This document shows positions 1 to 11,100 of a stretch of DNA of 64,000 nt, piece after piece. The number at the start of each line of letters is the position of its first letter. Position 1 is the stretch's first letter. A program made the position numbers and the translations under genes. The notes beneath the pieces are model-generated. The model made no database searches and was not told where the DNA came from. It saw only the letters and a program-made list of their open reading frames with translations. Where the stretch lies: positions 1 to 64,000 of the forward strand of contig NZ_CP106759.1 of the NCBI RefSeq assembly GCF_025642255.1. The letters run 5' to 3'. This DNA is from Stenotrophomonas maltophilia (GTDB lineage: Bacteria; Pseudomonadota; Gammaproteobacteria; Xanthomonadales; Xanthomonadaceae).

Positions 1-1332
1 ATGGATGCCTGGTCCCGTAGTCTCGAACGCCTCGAAGCGGAGTTCCCGCCTGAAGACGTTCACACCTGGTTGAAGCCGCTGCAGGCCGATCTGCGCGTGG
101 ACAGCCTGGTGCTGTATGCACCGAATGCCTTCATCGTCGACCAGGTGCGCGAGCTGTACCTGCCGCGCATCCGCGAGCTGCTGGCGCATTTCGCTGGTTT
201 CAGCGACGTTTTTCTTGAAATCGGCTCCCGTCCGCGCCCGGTAGAGGCGCAGACCGCGCCGGTTTCCACGCATTCGGCGCACGCAGCCAGCGAACCCCAG
301 GTGCCGTTCGCCGGCAATCTGGACAGCCATTACACCTTCGCCAACTTCGTCGAAGGCCGCAGCAACCAGCTCGGCCTCGCCGCTGCGTTCCAGGCAGCGC
401 AGAAACCGGGCGATCGCGCACACAATCCGCTGCTGCTGTACGGAGGCACCGGACTGGGCAAGACCCACCTGATGTTCGCCGCCGGCAACGCCATGCGCCA
501 GGCCAATCCGGGTGCGAAGGTGCTGTACCTGCGCTCGGAACAGTTCTTCAGCGCGATGATCCGGGCCTTGCAGGAAAAGACCATGGATCAGTTCAAGCGC
601 CAGTTCCAGCAGGTCGACGCGCTGCTGATCGACGACATCCAGTTCTTCGCCGGCAAGGATCGCACCCAGGAAGAGTTCTTCCACACCTTCAACGCCCTGT
701 TCGACGGCAAGCAGCAGATCATCCTGACCTGTGACCGGTACCCGCGTGAGGTCGAAGGGCTGGAAGCACGCCTCAAGTCGCGGCTTGCCTGGGGACTGTC
801 GGTCGCAATCGAACCGCCTGACTTCGAGACCCGTGCGGCGATCGTGCTGGCCAAGGCGCGCGAACGCGGTGCGGAGATTCCCGATGATGTTGCGTTCCTG
901 ATCGCCAAGAAGATGCGCTCCAATGTGCGCGACCTCGAGGGCGCGCTGAATACCCTGACCGCCCGCGCCAACTTCACCGGCCGTGCGATCACCACCGAGT
1001 TCGCGCAGGAAACCCTGCGTGACCTGCTGCGCGCCCAGCAGCAGGCGATCAGCATTCCCAACATCCAGAAAACCGTTGCCGACTACTACGGACTGCAGAT
1101 CAAGGATCTGCTGTCCAAGCGCCGCACCCGATCGCTGGCCCGTCCGCGCCAGGTCGCCATGGCCCTGACCAAGGAGTTGACCGAGCACAGCCTGCCCGAG
1201 ATCGGCGACGCATTCGCCGGTCGCGATCACACCACGGTGCTGCATGCCTGCCGTCAGATCCGGACGTTGATGGAAACCGACGGCAAGCTCCGCGAAGACT
1301 GGGACAAGCTGATCCGGAAGCTGAGCGAATGA
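1..1332 (+). CDS. dnaA: Chromosomal replication initiator protein DnaA
   Basis: DnaA binds 9-bp DnaA boxes at oriC, melts the duplex and loads the replicative helicase. The 443-residue protein has the standard layout: an N-terminal oligomerisation domain (about 1-80), a short variable linker, an AAA+ ATPase domain (about 105-320) with Walker A GGTGLGKT at 148-155 and Walker B LLIDDIQF near 210, and a C-terminal DNA-binding domain containing the signature [14 protein letters not shown]. Length is normal for the family. The ATG is the first base of the window, as expected for a chromosome rotated to dnaA, so its promoter and upstream neighbours cannot be seen. dnaN follows after a 275-bp gap with DnaA boxes. 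Confidence 0.98.
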   Translation: MDAWSRSLERLEAEFPPEDVHTWLKPLQADLRVDSLVLYAPNAFIVDQVRELYLPRIRELLAHFAGFSDVFLEIGSRPRPVEAQTAPVSTHSAHAASEPQVPFAGNLDSHYTFANFVEGRSNQLGLAAAFQAAQKPGDRAHNPLLLYGGTGLGKTHLMFAAGNAMRQANPGAKVLYLRSEQFFSAMIRALQEKTMDQFKRQFQQVDALLIDDIQFFAGKDRTQEEFFHTFNALFDGKQQIILTCDRYPREVEGLEARLKSRLAWGLSVAIEPPDFETRAAIVLAKARERGAEIPDDVAFLIAKKMRSNVRDLEGALNTLTARANFTGRAITTEFAQETLRDLLRAQQQAISIPNIQKTVADYYGLQIKDLLSKRRTRSLARPRQVAMALTKELTEHSLPEIGDAFAGRDHTTVLHACRQIRTLMETDGKLREDWDKLIRKLSE

Positions 1333-1400
1333 TGCACGGACGCCGATGAGGCGTCATCGCACAAAACGGTGCAGAATCCGGTAGCAAGCGCGGGATGAGT

Positions 1401-1444
1401 TGTGGATAAAAAAGGCGCCTGACAACGCGCGGAATTTATCCACA
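1401..1444. other. Two inverted perfect DnaA boxes in the dnaA-dnaN gap (candidate oriC)
   Basis: The gap 1333-1607 contains TGTGGATAA at 1401-1409 and its reverse complement TTATCCACA at 1436-1444, both exact matches to the DnaA box consensus and facing each other. The rest of the gap (about 1495-1590) is AT-rich, with runs such as TTTTTATTACAAAG and the T/A-rich stretch just before dnaN. This is the position where, as I recall, Xanthomonas oriC has been placed. The same region must also carry the dnaN promoter, which I could not assign with confidence. Confidence 0.6.
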
Positions 1445-1607
1445 GCTTTCCCCACCCTCTGGGGGGCGGTAATACAGAGGGTTTCGAGGCCAGAAATCCT
1501 TTTTATTACAAAGACTTAACGTTGTTTTCCAGCGATTCTGTCTCTACCAGCACCACCAAGCTTTTGATTTATTCCACATTTTTTAAAGCATAGGGGCACG
1601 GAACCAC

Positions 1608-2708
1608 ATGCGTTTCACACTGCAGCGCGAAGCCTTTCTCAAGCCGTTGGCACAGGTCGTCAACGTGGTCGAACGCCGCCAGACCCTTCCGGTTCTGGCC
1701 AATTTCCTGGTCCAGGTGCAGAACGGCCAGCTTTCGCTGACCGGTACCGACCTGGAAGTGGAGATGGTGTCGCGGATCGCGGTTGAAGATGCCCAGGACG
1801 GCGAAACCACCATTCCGGCGCGCAAGCTGTTCGAGATTATCCGCGCCCTGCCCGATGGCAGCCGGATCACCGTCTCGCAGACCGGTGACAAGATCACCGT
1901 GCAGGCGGGTCGCAGCCGCTTCACCCTGGCAACGCTGCCGTCCAACGACTTCCCGTCGGTAGACGAGGTGGAAGCCACCGAGCGCGTGGCGATCGGCGAA
2001 GCGACCCTGAAGGAGCTGATTGAACGCACTGCGTTCGCGATGGCCCAGCAGGACGTGCGCTACTACCTCAACGGCCTGCTGTTCGACCTGCGTGGCGATG
2101 CGCTGCGTACGGTGGCCACGGACGGACACCGCCTCGCCCTGTGTGAAACGGATCTGGCCAAGCCCAGCGGCTCCAAGCGACAGATCATCGTGCCGCGCAA
2201 GGGCGTGACCGAGCTGCAGCGCCTTCTGGAGAGCGGCGACCGGGAGATCGAGCTGGAGGTAGGCCGCAGCCACGTGCGCGTGAAGCGGGACGATGTCACG
2301 TTCACCTCGAAGCTGATTGATGGTCGTTTCCCGGACTATGAAGCCGTGATTCCGATTGGTGCCGACCGCGAGGTGAAGGTCGACCGTGAGGCACTGCGTG
2401 CCTCGCTGCAGCGTGCGGCCATCCTGTCCAACGAGAAGTACCGCGGCATCCGCGTGGAAGTTTCGCCGGGCAACCTGAAGATCAGCGCGCATAACCCGGA
2501 ACAGGAAGAAGCGCAGGAAGAGATCGAAGCCGATACCACCGTCAGCGATCTGGCCATCGGCTTCAATGTGAATTACCTGCTGGACGCCCTGTCCGCATTG
2601 CGCGACGAAGAGGTCATCATCCAGCTGCGCGACTCCAATTCGTCGGCGCTGGTGCGCGAGTCCAGCAGCGAGAAGTCCCGCCATGTTGTGATGCCGCTGC
2701 GGCTCTGA
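1608..2708 (+). CDS. dnaN: DNA polymerase III beta sliding clamp
   Basis: DnaN forms the ring-shaped dimer that tethers DNA polymerase III to the template. The 366-residue length matches the family, with three repeated clamp folds of about 120 residues each. The N-terminus MRFTLQREAFLKPLAQVVNV and the C-terminus ending in VVMPLRL are characteristic of proteobacterial beta clamps. The start follows a purine-rich AGGGGCACGG ribosome binding site. A strong terminator and two parS-like palindromes lie just downstream, so dnaN is probably not cotranscribed efficiently with recF, which begins 705 bp later. Confidence 0.98.
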   Translation: MRFTLQREAFLKPLAQVVNVVERRQTLPVLANFLVQVQNGQLSLTGTDLEVEMVSRIAVEDAQDGETTIPARKLFEIIRALPDGSRITVSQTGDKITVQAGRSRFTLATLPSNDFPSVDEVEATERVAIGEATLKELIERTAFAMAQQDVRYYLNGLLFDLRGDALRTVATDGHRLALCETDLAKPSGSKRQIIVPRKGVTELQRLLESGDREIELEVGRSHVRVKRDDVTFTSKLIDGRFPDYEAVIPIGADREVKVDREALRASLQRAAILSNEKYRGIRVEVSPGNLKISAHNPEQEEAQEEIEADTTVSDLAIGFNVNYLLDALSALRDEEVIIQLRDSNSSALVRESSSEKSRHVVMPLRL

Positions 2709-2717
2709 CAGTTGCGC

Positions 2718-2733
2718 TGTTCCACGTGGAACC
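2718..2733. other. parS-like centromere site 1
   Basis: TGTTCCACGTGGAACC contains the perfect 14-bp palindrome GTTCCACGTGGAAC (2719-2732), which matches the ParB-binding parS site known from chromosomal ParAB systems, especially the pseudomonad version. It sits 10 bp after the dnaN stop and just before the dnaN terminator. It is one of four copies within 1.8 kb. ParA and ParB themselves are not in this window. Confidence 0.85.
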
Positions 2734-2738
2734 AGAAG

Positions 2739-2767
2739 ACGCCCGGAACGTTCCGGGCGTTTTTTTT
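2739..2767 (+). terminator. Intrinsic terminator after dnaN
   Basis: A perfect 22-bp palindrome, ACGCCCGGAACG followed by TTCCGGGCGT (2739-2760), runs directly into eight T residues (2760-2767). It lies 30 bp after the dnaN stop on the same strand, and is a textbook Rho-independent terminator. It separates dnaA-dnaN transcription from recF. Confidence 0.88.
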
Positions 2768-2771
2768 GGTG

Positions 2772-2787
2772 GGTTCCACGTGGAGCA
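2772..2787. other. parS-like centromere site 2 (one mismatch)
   Basis: GGTTCCACGTGGAGCA differs from the perfect 14-bp palindrome at one base (G for A in the right arm). It lies 54 bp from site 1, on the other side of the dnaN terminator. The close spacing and the CCACGTGG core shared with the other three copies support a real ParB-binding site, probably weaker. Confidence 0.7.
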
Positions 2788-2869
2788 TCCCGTTTCTCCA
2801 TCGTGCTGCAAGGGGCCAGTCCCCGGTGTGGCAGATCCCTATAGCTGTTCTGCCTGCCCGGATCCGCGT

Positions 2870-3245
2870 AGTTGCTCCTGTTGCTGACGCGACTATCCAC
2901 AGACGTCGTTGCAGGCGCTGTCTGCCCTTCCTAGCTTCTAAATCTGGGTATAAATCTAAAGCCTGGTGGTGATGGTAGAGCCAGATTTCGTGGAAAACAG
3001 GGTCATCTCGTTGATTTTATTGGTTTTTAATGTGCTGAAACCCCCTGCATATCGGCGCCTGGGGCTGGGGGGGAACCTGTGGATAGATTTCAGGCAGGGC
3101 CAAAGCGGCTTTTTTATCCACAGATTGCCCATACCTTGTGTATAAGTAATACCGGGCCGCTGTGCATAGCGTGAAACCGCTGGCTTGAAATTCTTGAAAT
3201 CTGTGGAACCGCCACGGGTGTTGGTGCGCAGATTTCAAGGAAATG
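2870..3245. other. Origin-like region with DnaA boxes in the dnaN-recF gap
   Basis: The 705-bp gap 2709-3413 has no convincing gene. Besides the terminator and two parS-like sites it holds a perfect DnaA box TTATCCACA (3114-3122) and three one-mismatch boxes: CTATCCACA (2893-2901), TGTGGATAG (3078-3086) and TGTGTATAA (3137-3145). AT-rich segments lie between them (about 2938-2960, 3008-3033 and 3110-3150). This is a DnaA-box cluster that could be oriC, part of a split origin together with the dnaA-dnaN gap, or a DnaA-titrating region. The last 150 bases before recF show no feature I can name. Confidence 0.55.
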
Positions 3246-3413
3246 CGGCAGGTTTTTTGCGGGCCGTCGTCCGTAAGCCGGTCAGGACACGTTCGCAACC
3301 GCGCCGTGGTCTGCAGGGCGATACCCTGACGCCAACGGCGGACTTGACCGATGCAGTAAGCTGATGGATTCCCTGCCCCTCTACCGCTTCGTGCGGATGG
3401 TCCTTCGCACCCC

Positions 3414-4508
3414 ATGCAGATCCGTCGCCTCGTCCTGCACCAGCTGCGCCGCTTCGACGTGGTGGATCTGTCGCCACAACCGGGATTGAATCTGCTGACG
3501 GGCGACAATGGGGCCGGCAAGACCAGTGTGCTGGAGGCGTTGCATCTGATGGCTTACGGGCGCAGCTTCCGTGGTCGGGTGCGCGACGGCCTGGTGCGCC
3601 AGGGCCAGGATGCGCTGGACATCTTTGTGGAATGGGACGAACAGCGCGCCCAGTCATCGCCGCACCGCCGCAAGGCCGGTCTCCGCCATAGCGGACAGGA
3701 CTGGAAGGGGCGTCTGGATGGTGAAGATGTCAGCCAGCTTGGCAATCTATGTGCTGCACTGGCGGTGGTGACGTTCGAGCCGGGCAGCCATGCTCTGGTC
3801 AGCGGTGGTGGTGAGCCCCGTCGCCGTTTCCTCGACTGGGGATTGTTCCACGTGGAACCGGATTTTCTGTCCCTGTGGCGCCGCTACTCACGGGCGCTCA
3901 AGCAGCGCAATGCCCTGCTCAAACAGGGAGGGCCAGCAAGGATGCTCGATACGTGGGATCACGAACTGGCAGAGGCCGGCGAACCGTTGACCAGCCGACG
4001 TCAGCGTTATCTGGAGCGGCTGCAGGAGCGCACCATCGCGCTGGCGGCCAGTCTTGCCCCCCAGCTGGGTATCCAAGCGCTGGACTTGAGTCCGGGATGG
4101 CGCCGCCACGAACTGCCGCTGGCCGATGCACTGCTGCTGGCACGCGAGCGGGACCGGCAGGCGGGCTATACATCCGTTGGGCCCCATCGGGCGGACTGGA
4201 GCGTGGACTTCAGCCATATTCCAGGGCGGGACGCGCTGTCGCGCGGCCAGGCCAAACTTACGGCCTTGGCGTGTCTGCTGGCCCAGGCCGAAGACTATGC
4301 GGAACAGCGCGGGGAATGGCCGGTCATTGCTCTGGACGATCTGGCCTCCGAACTGGATCGCACCCACCAGGCGCGGGTGCTGGAGCGCCTGCTTGCCGGC
4401 CCGGCGCAGATCTTCGTCACGGCAACCGAAGCGCCGGCCGCGCTGCAGGCGCTGACTGACATCACCCGGTTCCACGTGGAACATGGACAGATCGTGGCTG
4501 TGCCATAG
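3414..4508 (+). CDS. recF: DNA replication and repair protein RecF
   Basis: RecF is an SMC/ABC-type ATPase that, with RecO and RecR, loads RecA at single-strand gaps. The 364-residue protein has Walker [10 protein letters not shown] at about 30-38, the ABC signature LSRGQAKL, and Walker [13 protein letters not shown] in the C-terminal third. Length and N-terminus [14 protein letters not shown] fit the family. Two parS-like sites lie inside the reading frame (3844-3859 and 4468-4483), encoding FHVEP and FHVEH, so the codons there serve two purposes. gyrB follows 112 bp downstream with its own promoter. Confidence 0.97.
   Translation: MQIRRLVLHQLRRFDVVDLSPQPGLNLLTGDNGAGKTSVLEALHLMAYGRSFRGRVRDGLVRQGQDALDIFVEWDEQRAQSSPHRRKAGLRHSGQDWKGRLDGEDVSQLGNLCAALAVVTFEPGSHALVSGGGEPRRRFLDWGLFHVEPDFLSLWRRYSRALKQRNALLKQGGPARMLDTWDHELAEAGEPLTSRRQRYLERLQERTIALAASLAPQLGIQALDLSPGWRRHELPLADALLLARERDRQAGYTSVGPHRADWSVDFSHIPGRDALSRGQAKLTALACLLAQAEDYAEQRGEWPVIALDDLASELDRTHQARVLERLLAGPAQIFVTATEAPAALQALTDITRFHVEHGQIVAVP
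3844..3859. other. parS-like centromere site 3 (inside recF)
   Basis: TGTTCCACGTGGAACC carries the perfect 14-bp palindrome at 3845-3858 and is identical over 16 bases to site 1. It is embedded in recF, where it encodes LFHVEP. Identity between a coding and a non-coding copy is hard to explain by protein constraint alone. Confidence 0.83.
4468..4483. other. parS-like centromere site 4 (inside the recF 3' end)
   Basis: GGTTCCACGTGGAACA carries the perfect 14-bp palindrome at 4469-4482. It lies 25 bp before the recF stop and encodes RFHVEH. It is the fourth copy in the cluster. Confidence 0.83.
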
Positions 4509-4537
4509 TGCGTACAACAGGGCCGCTCGACCCTGGC

Positions 4538-7080
<2,543 letters not shown>

Positions 7081-7147
7081 CACAATCGGGACGTGGCCGG
7101 TGCGCGGGGAGGCGCGCCGGCCCTTGCCCCTTGATCGCAGGTATCTG

Positions 7148-7993
7148 ATGTCCGCTTCCGCTCCGGTTTCCGCACCGCCGCCGGTTCCGCCGGCGACCGC
7201 CGCCCCCCGCGCCGCTTCGCCGCTGGCGGGATTCTTCATCGATCTGGGCATCGCCGCCGTCACCCTGTTCGGCCTGAGCCTGATCAGTGGCCTGTTCTGG
7301 GGCCTGTACCGCGGAATGATGGTCGGCTACGCAAACGCGAAGGCCAACGGCGCCGCACCCGATCCCGGCACCCTGACCGAAGCACTGGGCCAGCCGGGTG
7401 CCCTGGCGCAGATCCTGATGGCGCTGTTCGCTACCGGCGGCGCGGCCCTGCTGCTGTATTTCTGGCGACGACCGGCCAATGCGGCCGAACGCCAGGCGTC
7501 GCGTGACGCGCTGCGCCGGCCCTCCACCTGGGGCTGGACGCTGCTGGTGGCCACGTTGATCGTAGTGGGCAGCAACGGCATCGCCTTCCTGTCCCGGCAG
7601 TTCGGCATCGAACCGGTGCCGACCAACGTGGAACTGATGCAGAACGCGGTCGCGCGCTTTCCGCTGTTCCTGATGCTGTTCGCGGTGGTGCTGGCGCCGG
7701 CCTACGAGGAACTGCTGTTCCGGCGCGTCCTGTTCGGGCGCTTGTGGCAGGCCGGTCGCCCCTGGCTGGGCATGATACTGAGCAGCCTTGCCTTCGCCCT
7801 GATCCATGAAATTCCCGGCACCAGCGCCAACGGCCCGGCCGAGATCGCCCAGCTCTGGCTGGTCTACGGCGGCATGGGCGCTGCATTCTGCTGGCTGTAC
7901 CGCCGTACCGGAACGCTGTGGGCGGCCATCGCCGCACATGCCCTGAACAATGCCGTGGCACTGGTGGCGCTGGTGTTCTTCGGCGCGACGTAA
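7148..7993 (+). CDS. CPBP-family intramembrane metalloprotease
   Basis: A 281-residue integral membrane protein of the CPBP (CAAX protease / bacteriocin-processing) family, whose members are intramembrane glutamate proteases related to Rce1. The catalytic signature is visible: EELLFRR with Glu187-Glu188 and Arg192 (EExxxR), FALIH with His220, and HALNN with His264. A Pro/Ala-rich N-terminal tail of about 25 residues precedes several hydrophobic segments (about 30-52, 85-106, 128-147, 170-186, 204-220, 255-277). I chose the ATG at 7148 because the protein conserved in character begins there; an upstream in-frame start at 7100 would add 16 unconvincing residues. Substrate unknown. Confidence 0.85.
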   Translation: MSASAPVSAPPPVPPATAAPRAASPLAGFFIDLGIAAVTLFGLSLISGLFWGLYRGMMVGYANAKANGAAPDPGTLTEALGQPGALAQILMALFATGGAALLLYFWRRPANAAERQASRDALRRPSTWGWTLLVATLIVVGSNGIAFLSRQFGIEPVPTNVELMQNAVARFPLFLMLFAVVLAPAYEELLFRRVLFGRLWQAGRPWLGMILSSLAFALIHEIPGTSANGPAEIAQLWLVYGGMGAAFCWLYRRTGTLWAAIAAHALNNAVALVALVFFGAT

Positions 7994-8004
7994 CGGCTGT
8001 CCGC

Positions 8005-8033
8005 TTGACGAAAGATTAAGCAGCGACGATACA
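8005..8033 (+). promoter_or_regulatory. Possible sigma70 promoter for the M48 protease gene
   Basis: TTGACG (8005-8010) is followed after exactly 17 bases by GATACA (8028-8033), 30 bp ahead of the ATG at 8064. The -35 is good but the -10 matches TATAAT at only three positions, so this is a tentative call. Confidence 0.3.
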
Positions 8034-8063
8034 CACTGCGCTCATGAACACGGGGGTGGACCC

Positions 8064-8870
8064 ATGAAACAACTGCTGCTGGCCCTTGTCATCACCACCC
8101 TGGTCAGCGCCTGCGCGACCACCACCTCGCCGACCGGACGGCGGCAGATGATCGGTGGCGTCTCGCAGGCACAGCTTGACCAGCTCGGCGCGCAGGCGTT
8201 CGCCGAGACGAAGCAGAAGGAAAAGATCAGCACGGACGGCCGGCAGAACGGCTACGTGCAGTGCGTGGTCAACGCGCTGGTCGCCCAGCTGCCTCCACAA
8301 TACCGTGGCGTACGGTGGGAAACCGCCGTGTTCGTCGACAAGGAACCCAATGCTTTCGCCCTGCCTGGCGGCAAGGTGGGCGTGAACACCGGCATCTTCA
8401 CCGTAGCCAGGAACCAGGACCAGCTGGCGGCCGTGATCGGCCACGAGATCGGCCATGTCATCGCCCGCCACCACGAGGAGCGCATCACCCGGCAGATGGG
8501 CGCGCAGACCGGCCTGGCGGTACTCGGCGCACTGGCCGGCGCTGCCTATGGCGAAGGCGCGGCCAGCACGGTCAACCAGCTCGGCGGCATGGGGGCACAG
8601 ACGGCGTTCCTGCTGCCGGGCTCGCGGACCCAGGAAAGCGAGGCGGACGTGATCGGCCAGCGGCTGATGGCGCAGGCCGGCTTCAACCCGGCGCAGGCGG
8701 TGGACCTGTGGCAGAACATGATGGCCGCCAGCGGCGGACGCAGCCCGCAATGGCTGTCCACCCACCCCGATCCGGCCAACCGGATCCAGGAGCTGCGACG
8801 TGATTCCCCTGCCCTGATGCCGGTTTACCAGCAGGCGCAGGCGGCCGGACTGCGACCAAAGTGCGGATGA
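8064..8870 (+). CDS. Periplasmic M48-family zinc metalloprotease lipoprotein (LoiP/YcaL type)
   Basis: A 268-residue predicted outer-membrane lipoprotein: the signal peptide ends in the lipobox VSAC with Cys17, followed by the TSPTGRRQ stretch typical of the LoiP/YcaL subgroup. The zinc site HEIGH (127-131) lies in GHEIGHVIARHHEER, and the third ligand is likely the Glu of ESEADVIG near 193. Proteases of this subgroup degrade damaged or misassembled outer-membrane proteins. The start at 8064 gives a clean lipoprotein signal; an earlier in-frame start near 7950 would overlap the CPBP gene and spoil it. It follows that gene by 70 bp, with a possible promoter of its own. Confidence 0.88.
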   Translation: MKQLLLALVITTLVSACATTTSPTGRRQMIGGVSQAQLDQLGAQAFAETKQKEKISTDGRQNGYVQCVVNALVAQLPPQYRGVRWETAVFVDKEPNAFALPGGKVGVNTGIFTVARNQDQLAAVIGHEIGHVIARHHEERITRQMGAQTGLAVLGALAGAAYGEGAASTVNQLGGMGAQTAFLLPGSRTQESEADVIGQRLMAQAGFNPAQAVDLWQNMMAASGGRSPQWLSTHPDPANRIQELRRDSPALMPVYQQAQAAGLRPKCG

Positions 8871-9002
8871 GTGCGCAGTTTCATGCTGTATTGCAGCACA
8901 TAAAACGATTTCTCACGCCATCTGTTTCTGATACGTTTGGCGGCTCAGATTTTTCTGACAGTCCGACTTTGCCGCTATCCGGCGGTTCGATCGAGGTGAA
9001 CG

Positions 9003-10196
9003 ATGATTTTCCGTAAACACAAAGCTGTGCTTTCCGTCCTCGTCGCGACCGCCCTGACCGGCGCCGTGGTCACCGATGCGCTCGCGCAGTCCTCGCGTTC
9101 CTCCGACCGTGGCAACCGCGGCGGCAGCAGCAAGCAGGCCAAGGCCGAACCGCTGTACCCCAATGCGACCCGCCAGGAGCCGGCGGCCAAGTCCTCGGCC
9201 AAGATGGGTGGCAAGCTGCAGAAACTGGTAGACAGCTACAACAAGGAAAAGTTCCCGGAGACCCGCACCCAGGCCGACGCGATCCTGGCTGACAGCGCCG
9301 CGAACGAGTACGACAAGTCGCTGGCCGCGCAGCTGGCTTCCCAGGCCGCCTACCAGACCGACGATGTCGCCGCCGCCATCGCCTACCTGAAGCAGGTGCT
9401 GCAGTTCAACGGCCTGGACAACAACGGCCACTTCCAGTCGATGCTGATGCTGGGCCAGCTGCAGCTGCAGGAAGACCAGACCGCCGAAGGCCTGGCCACC
9501 CTGGACAAGTACTTCGCCGAGAGCAAGTCGACCAAGCCGGAAGAGCTGATCGCCAAGGGCCAGGCGCTGTACCAGCTGGAGCGCTACCAGGAAGCGATCC
9601 CGGTGCTGAAGCAGGCCATCGCCGGCTCCACCGAGCCGAAGGACAGCTGGAACCAGCTGCTGATGGCGGCCCTGTCCGAGGCCGGCCAGACCGGTGAAGC
9701 CGTGCAGGCCGCCGAGGCCCTGGCGGCGAAGAACCCGAACGACAAGAAGGCGCAGCTGAATCTGGCCAACATGTACATGCAGGCCGACCAGATGCCCAAG
9801 GCCGCCGCGGTGATGGACAAGCTGCGCAGCAGCGGCCAGCTCACCGAAGAGCGCGAGTACAAGCAGCTGTACTCGATCTATGCCAACACCGAGAACAAGG
9901 AAAAGGACGTCATCGCGGTCATCAACGAAGGGTTGCAGAAGGGCATCCTGAAGCCGGATTACCAGGTCTACCTGGCGCTGGCCCAGTCCTACTACTACTC
10001 CGACCAGGTGCCGCAGGCGATCGATGCGTGGCAGAAGGCCGCCCCGCTGTCCAAGGACGGTGAGACCTACCTGAACCTGGCACGCGTCCTGCATGCCGAA
10101 GGTCGCGTCCCCGAGGCCAAGCAGGCCGCCCAGCAGGCGCTGGCGAAGGGCGTGAAGAACCAGGCTGATGCCAAGAAAATCATCAACCTGAAGTAA
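9003..10196 (+). CDS. Secreted tetratricopeptide-repeat protein upstream of tonB
   Basis: A 397-residue protein with a Sec signal peptide (basic MIFRKHK, hydrophobic core, cleavage near ALAQ at about 30). A Ser/Gly/Lys-rich linker is followed by helical TPR-like repeats from about 75 to the end (patterns such as AEGLATLDKYF, YQEAIPVLKQAI, GRVPEAKQAAQQAL). The start follows a strong GAGGTGA ribosome binding site at 8995-9001. It precedes tonB by 143 bp on the same strand. TPR proteins mediate protein contacts; a role in TonB-dependent transport or envelope assembly is inferred from position only. No enzymatic motif is seen. Confidence 0.8.
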   Translation: MIFRKHKAVLSVLVATALTGAVVTDALAQSSRSSDRGNRGGSSKQAKAEPLYPNATRQEPAAKSSAKMGGKLQKLVDSYNKEKFPETRTQADAILADSAANEYDKSLAAQLASQAAYQTDDVAAAIAYLKQVLQFNGLDNNGHFQSMLMLGQLQLQEDQTAEGLATLDKYFAESKSTKPEELIAKGQALYQLERYQEAIPVLKQAIAGSTEPKDSWNQLLMAALSEAGQTGEAVQAAEALAAKNPNDKKAQLNLANMYMQADQMPKAAAVMDKLRSSGQLTEEREYKQLYSIYANTENKEKDVIAVINEGLQKGILKPDYQVYLALAQSYYYSDQVPQAIDAWQKAAPLSKDGETYLNLARVLHAEGRVPEAKQAAQQALAKGVKNQADAKKIINLK

Positions 10197-10208
10197 GTAG
10201 GAATAACG

Positions 10209-10245
10209 CCTGAACGCCTGCTCAGTTGATGCGCAGGCGCTCAGG
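10209..10245. other. Stem-loop between the TPR gene and tonB
   Basis: CCTGA-A-CGCCTGC pairs with GCAGGCG-C-TCAGG around an 11-base loop, 13 bases after the TPR stop. No T-run follows, so it could be a weak or Rho-assisted terminator or an mRNA-stabilising hairpin that tunes expression between the two genes. Confidence 0.45.
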
Positions 10246-10339
10246 ATTGGTATAAGCTTGGAGGTTCCTGCGGTGTCATGCACCGCTGATCAGGGATTCC
10301 GCCCCCGGCATCCCGGCCCCACTATTGAGCTCTTGGCGC

Positions 10340-11008
10340 ATGACGGAACAACTAGTCGTTCACCGGTACGAACAACCCGATGACAAGGGGCTGAGCTGGC
10401 CTCGCATCGTCGGCATCGCGTTTGTAATCGCCCTGCATCTGGCCGCCTTCATGATGCTTCTGATCCCTGCCGTGGCTCCCAAGGCCGCTGCGGAGAAGGA
10501 ACGCAATGTGATGGTGACCATCGTCGACGCACCGCCGCCGCCGCCCCCGCCGCCGCCGCCGCCGCCGCCGACAGATACTCCGCCGCCGCCGGTGAAGAAT
10601 CTGTCGCCGCCGAAGCCGTCGCCGGTCCCGCCGCCGCCGCAGGCGCCGGTCGTGGACGTGCCGGAACCGCGTCCGAACGATATCGTCACTCCGCCGACCC
10701 CGCCGTCGCCGCCAAGCCCGCCGGCGTCGATCGAGGCCAGCGTGGACATCTCGTCCAAGGCGATGAATCCCCCGCGTTATCCGCCGGCAGCATTCCGCGC
10801 AGGTATCCAGGGTGAAGTGATCCTGATCATTGATGTCGATGCCAGCGGCAACGTCACCAATGTCACGGTGGAAAAGTCCAGCCGTAACCGCGACCTGGAC
10901 CGTGCTGCGATGGAAGCAGCACGCAAGTGGCGCTTCAACGCCGCTGAATCTGGCGGTAAGAAGACGGCAGGTCGCGTTCGCGTCCCGGTCAACTTTGCGC
11001 TGAACTGA
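10340..11008 (+). CDS. tonB: Energy transducer TonB
   Basis: TonB carries proton-motive-force energy from ExbB/ExbD across the periplasm to outer-membrane receptors. The 222-residue protein has a cytoplasmic N-terminus, a single membrane anchor (about 24-45), a long Pro-rich periplasmic spacer (about 58-135, many PP pairs encoded by a CCG-rich tract) and a C-terminal TonB domain (about 140-222) containing YPPAAFRAGIQGEV and ARKWRFNAA. I used the ATG at 10340 (MTEQLVVHRY) rather than the in-frame TTG at 10325. exbB and two exbD genes follow, and three TonB-dependent receptors are encoded elsewhere in this window. Confidence 0.95.
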   Translation: MTEQLVVHRYEQPDDKGLSWPRIVGIAFVIALHLAAFMMLLIPAVAPKAAAEKERNVMVTIVDAPPPPPPPPPPPPPTDTPPPPVKNLSPPKPSPVPPPPQAPVVDVPEPRPNDIVTPPTPPSPPSPPASIEASVDISSKAMNPPRYPPAAFRAGIQGEVILIIDVDASGNVTNVTVEKSSRNRDLDRAAMEAARKWRFNAAESGGKKTAGRVRVPVNFALN

Positions 11009-11015
11009 TGCGTTC

Positions 11016-11034
11016 GGGTGGCTTCGGGCCACCC
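11016..11034. other. TTCG-loop hairpin between tonB and exbB
   Basis: GGGTGGC and GCCACCC form a 7-bp GC-rich stem closed by a TTCGG loop, 7 bases after the tonB stop. There is no T-run. It may act as partial attenuation or RNA processing between tonB and exbB, which would let ExbB be made in excess of TonB. Confidence 0.4.
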
Positions 11035-11100
11035 CCGCTCCGGTTCGATTGTTTAGCTTAGCTACACCCTTTATCACCACACACAACAAAGGTAAGCGTC

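Noticed and set aside
2712-3520. Small frames on both strands in the dnaN-recF gap
   Set aside because: No ribosome binding sites, no protein-like composition, and the region is full of DnaA boxes, parS-like sites and a terminator.
10531-10730. Dense CCG-rich tract resembling a microsatellite
   Set aside because: It encodes the proline-rich spacer of TonB; not an independent repeat element or CRISPR.
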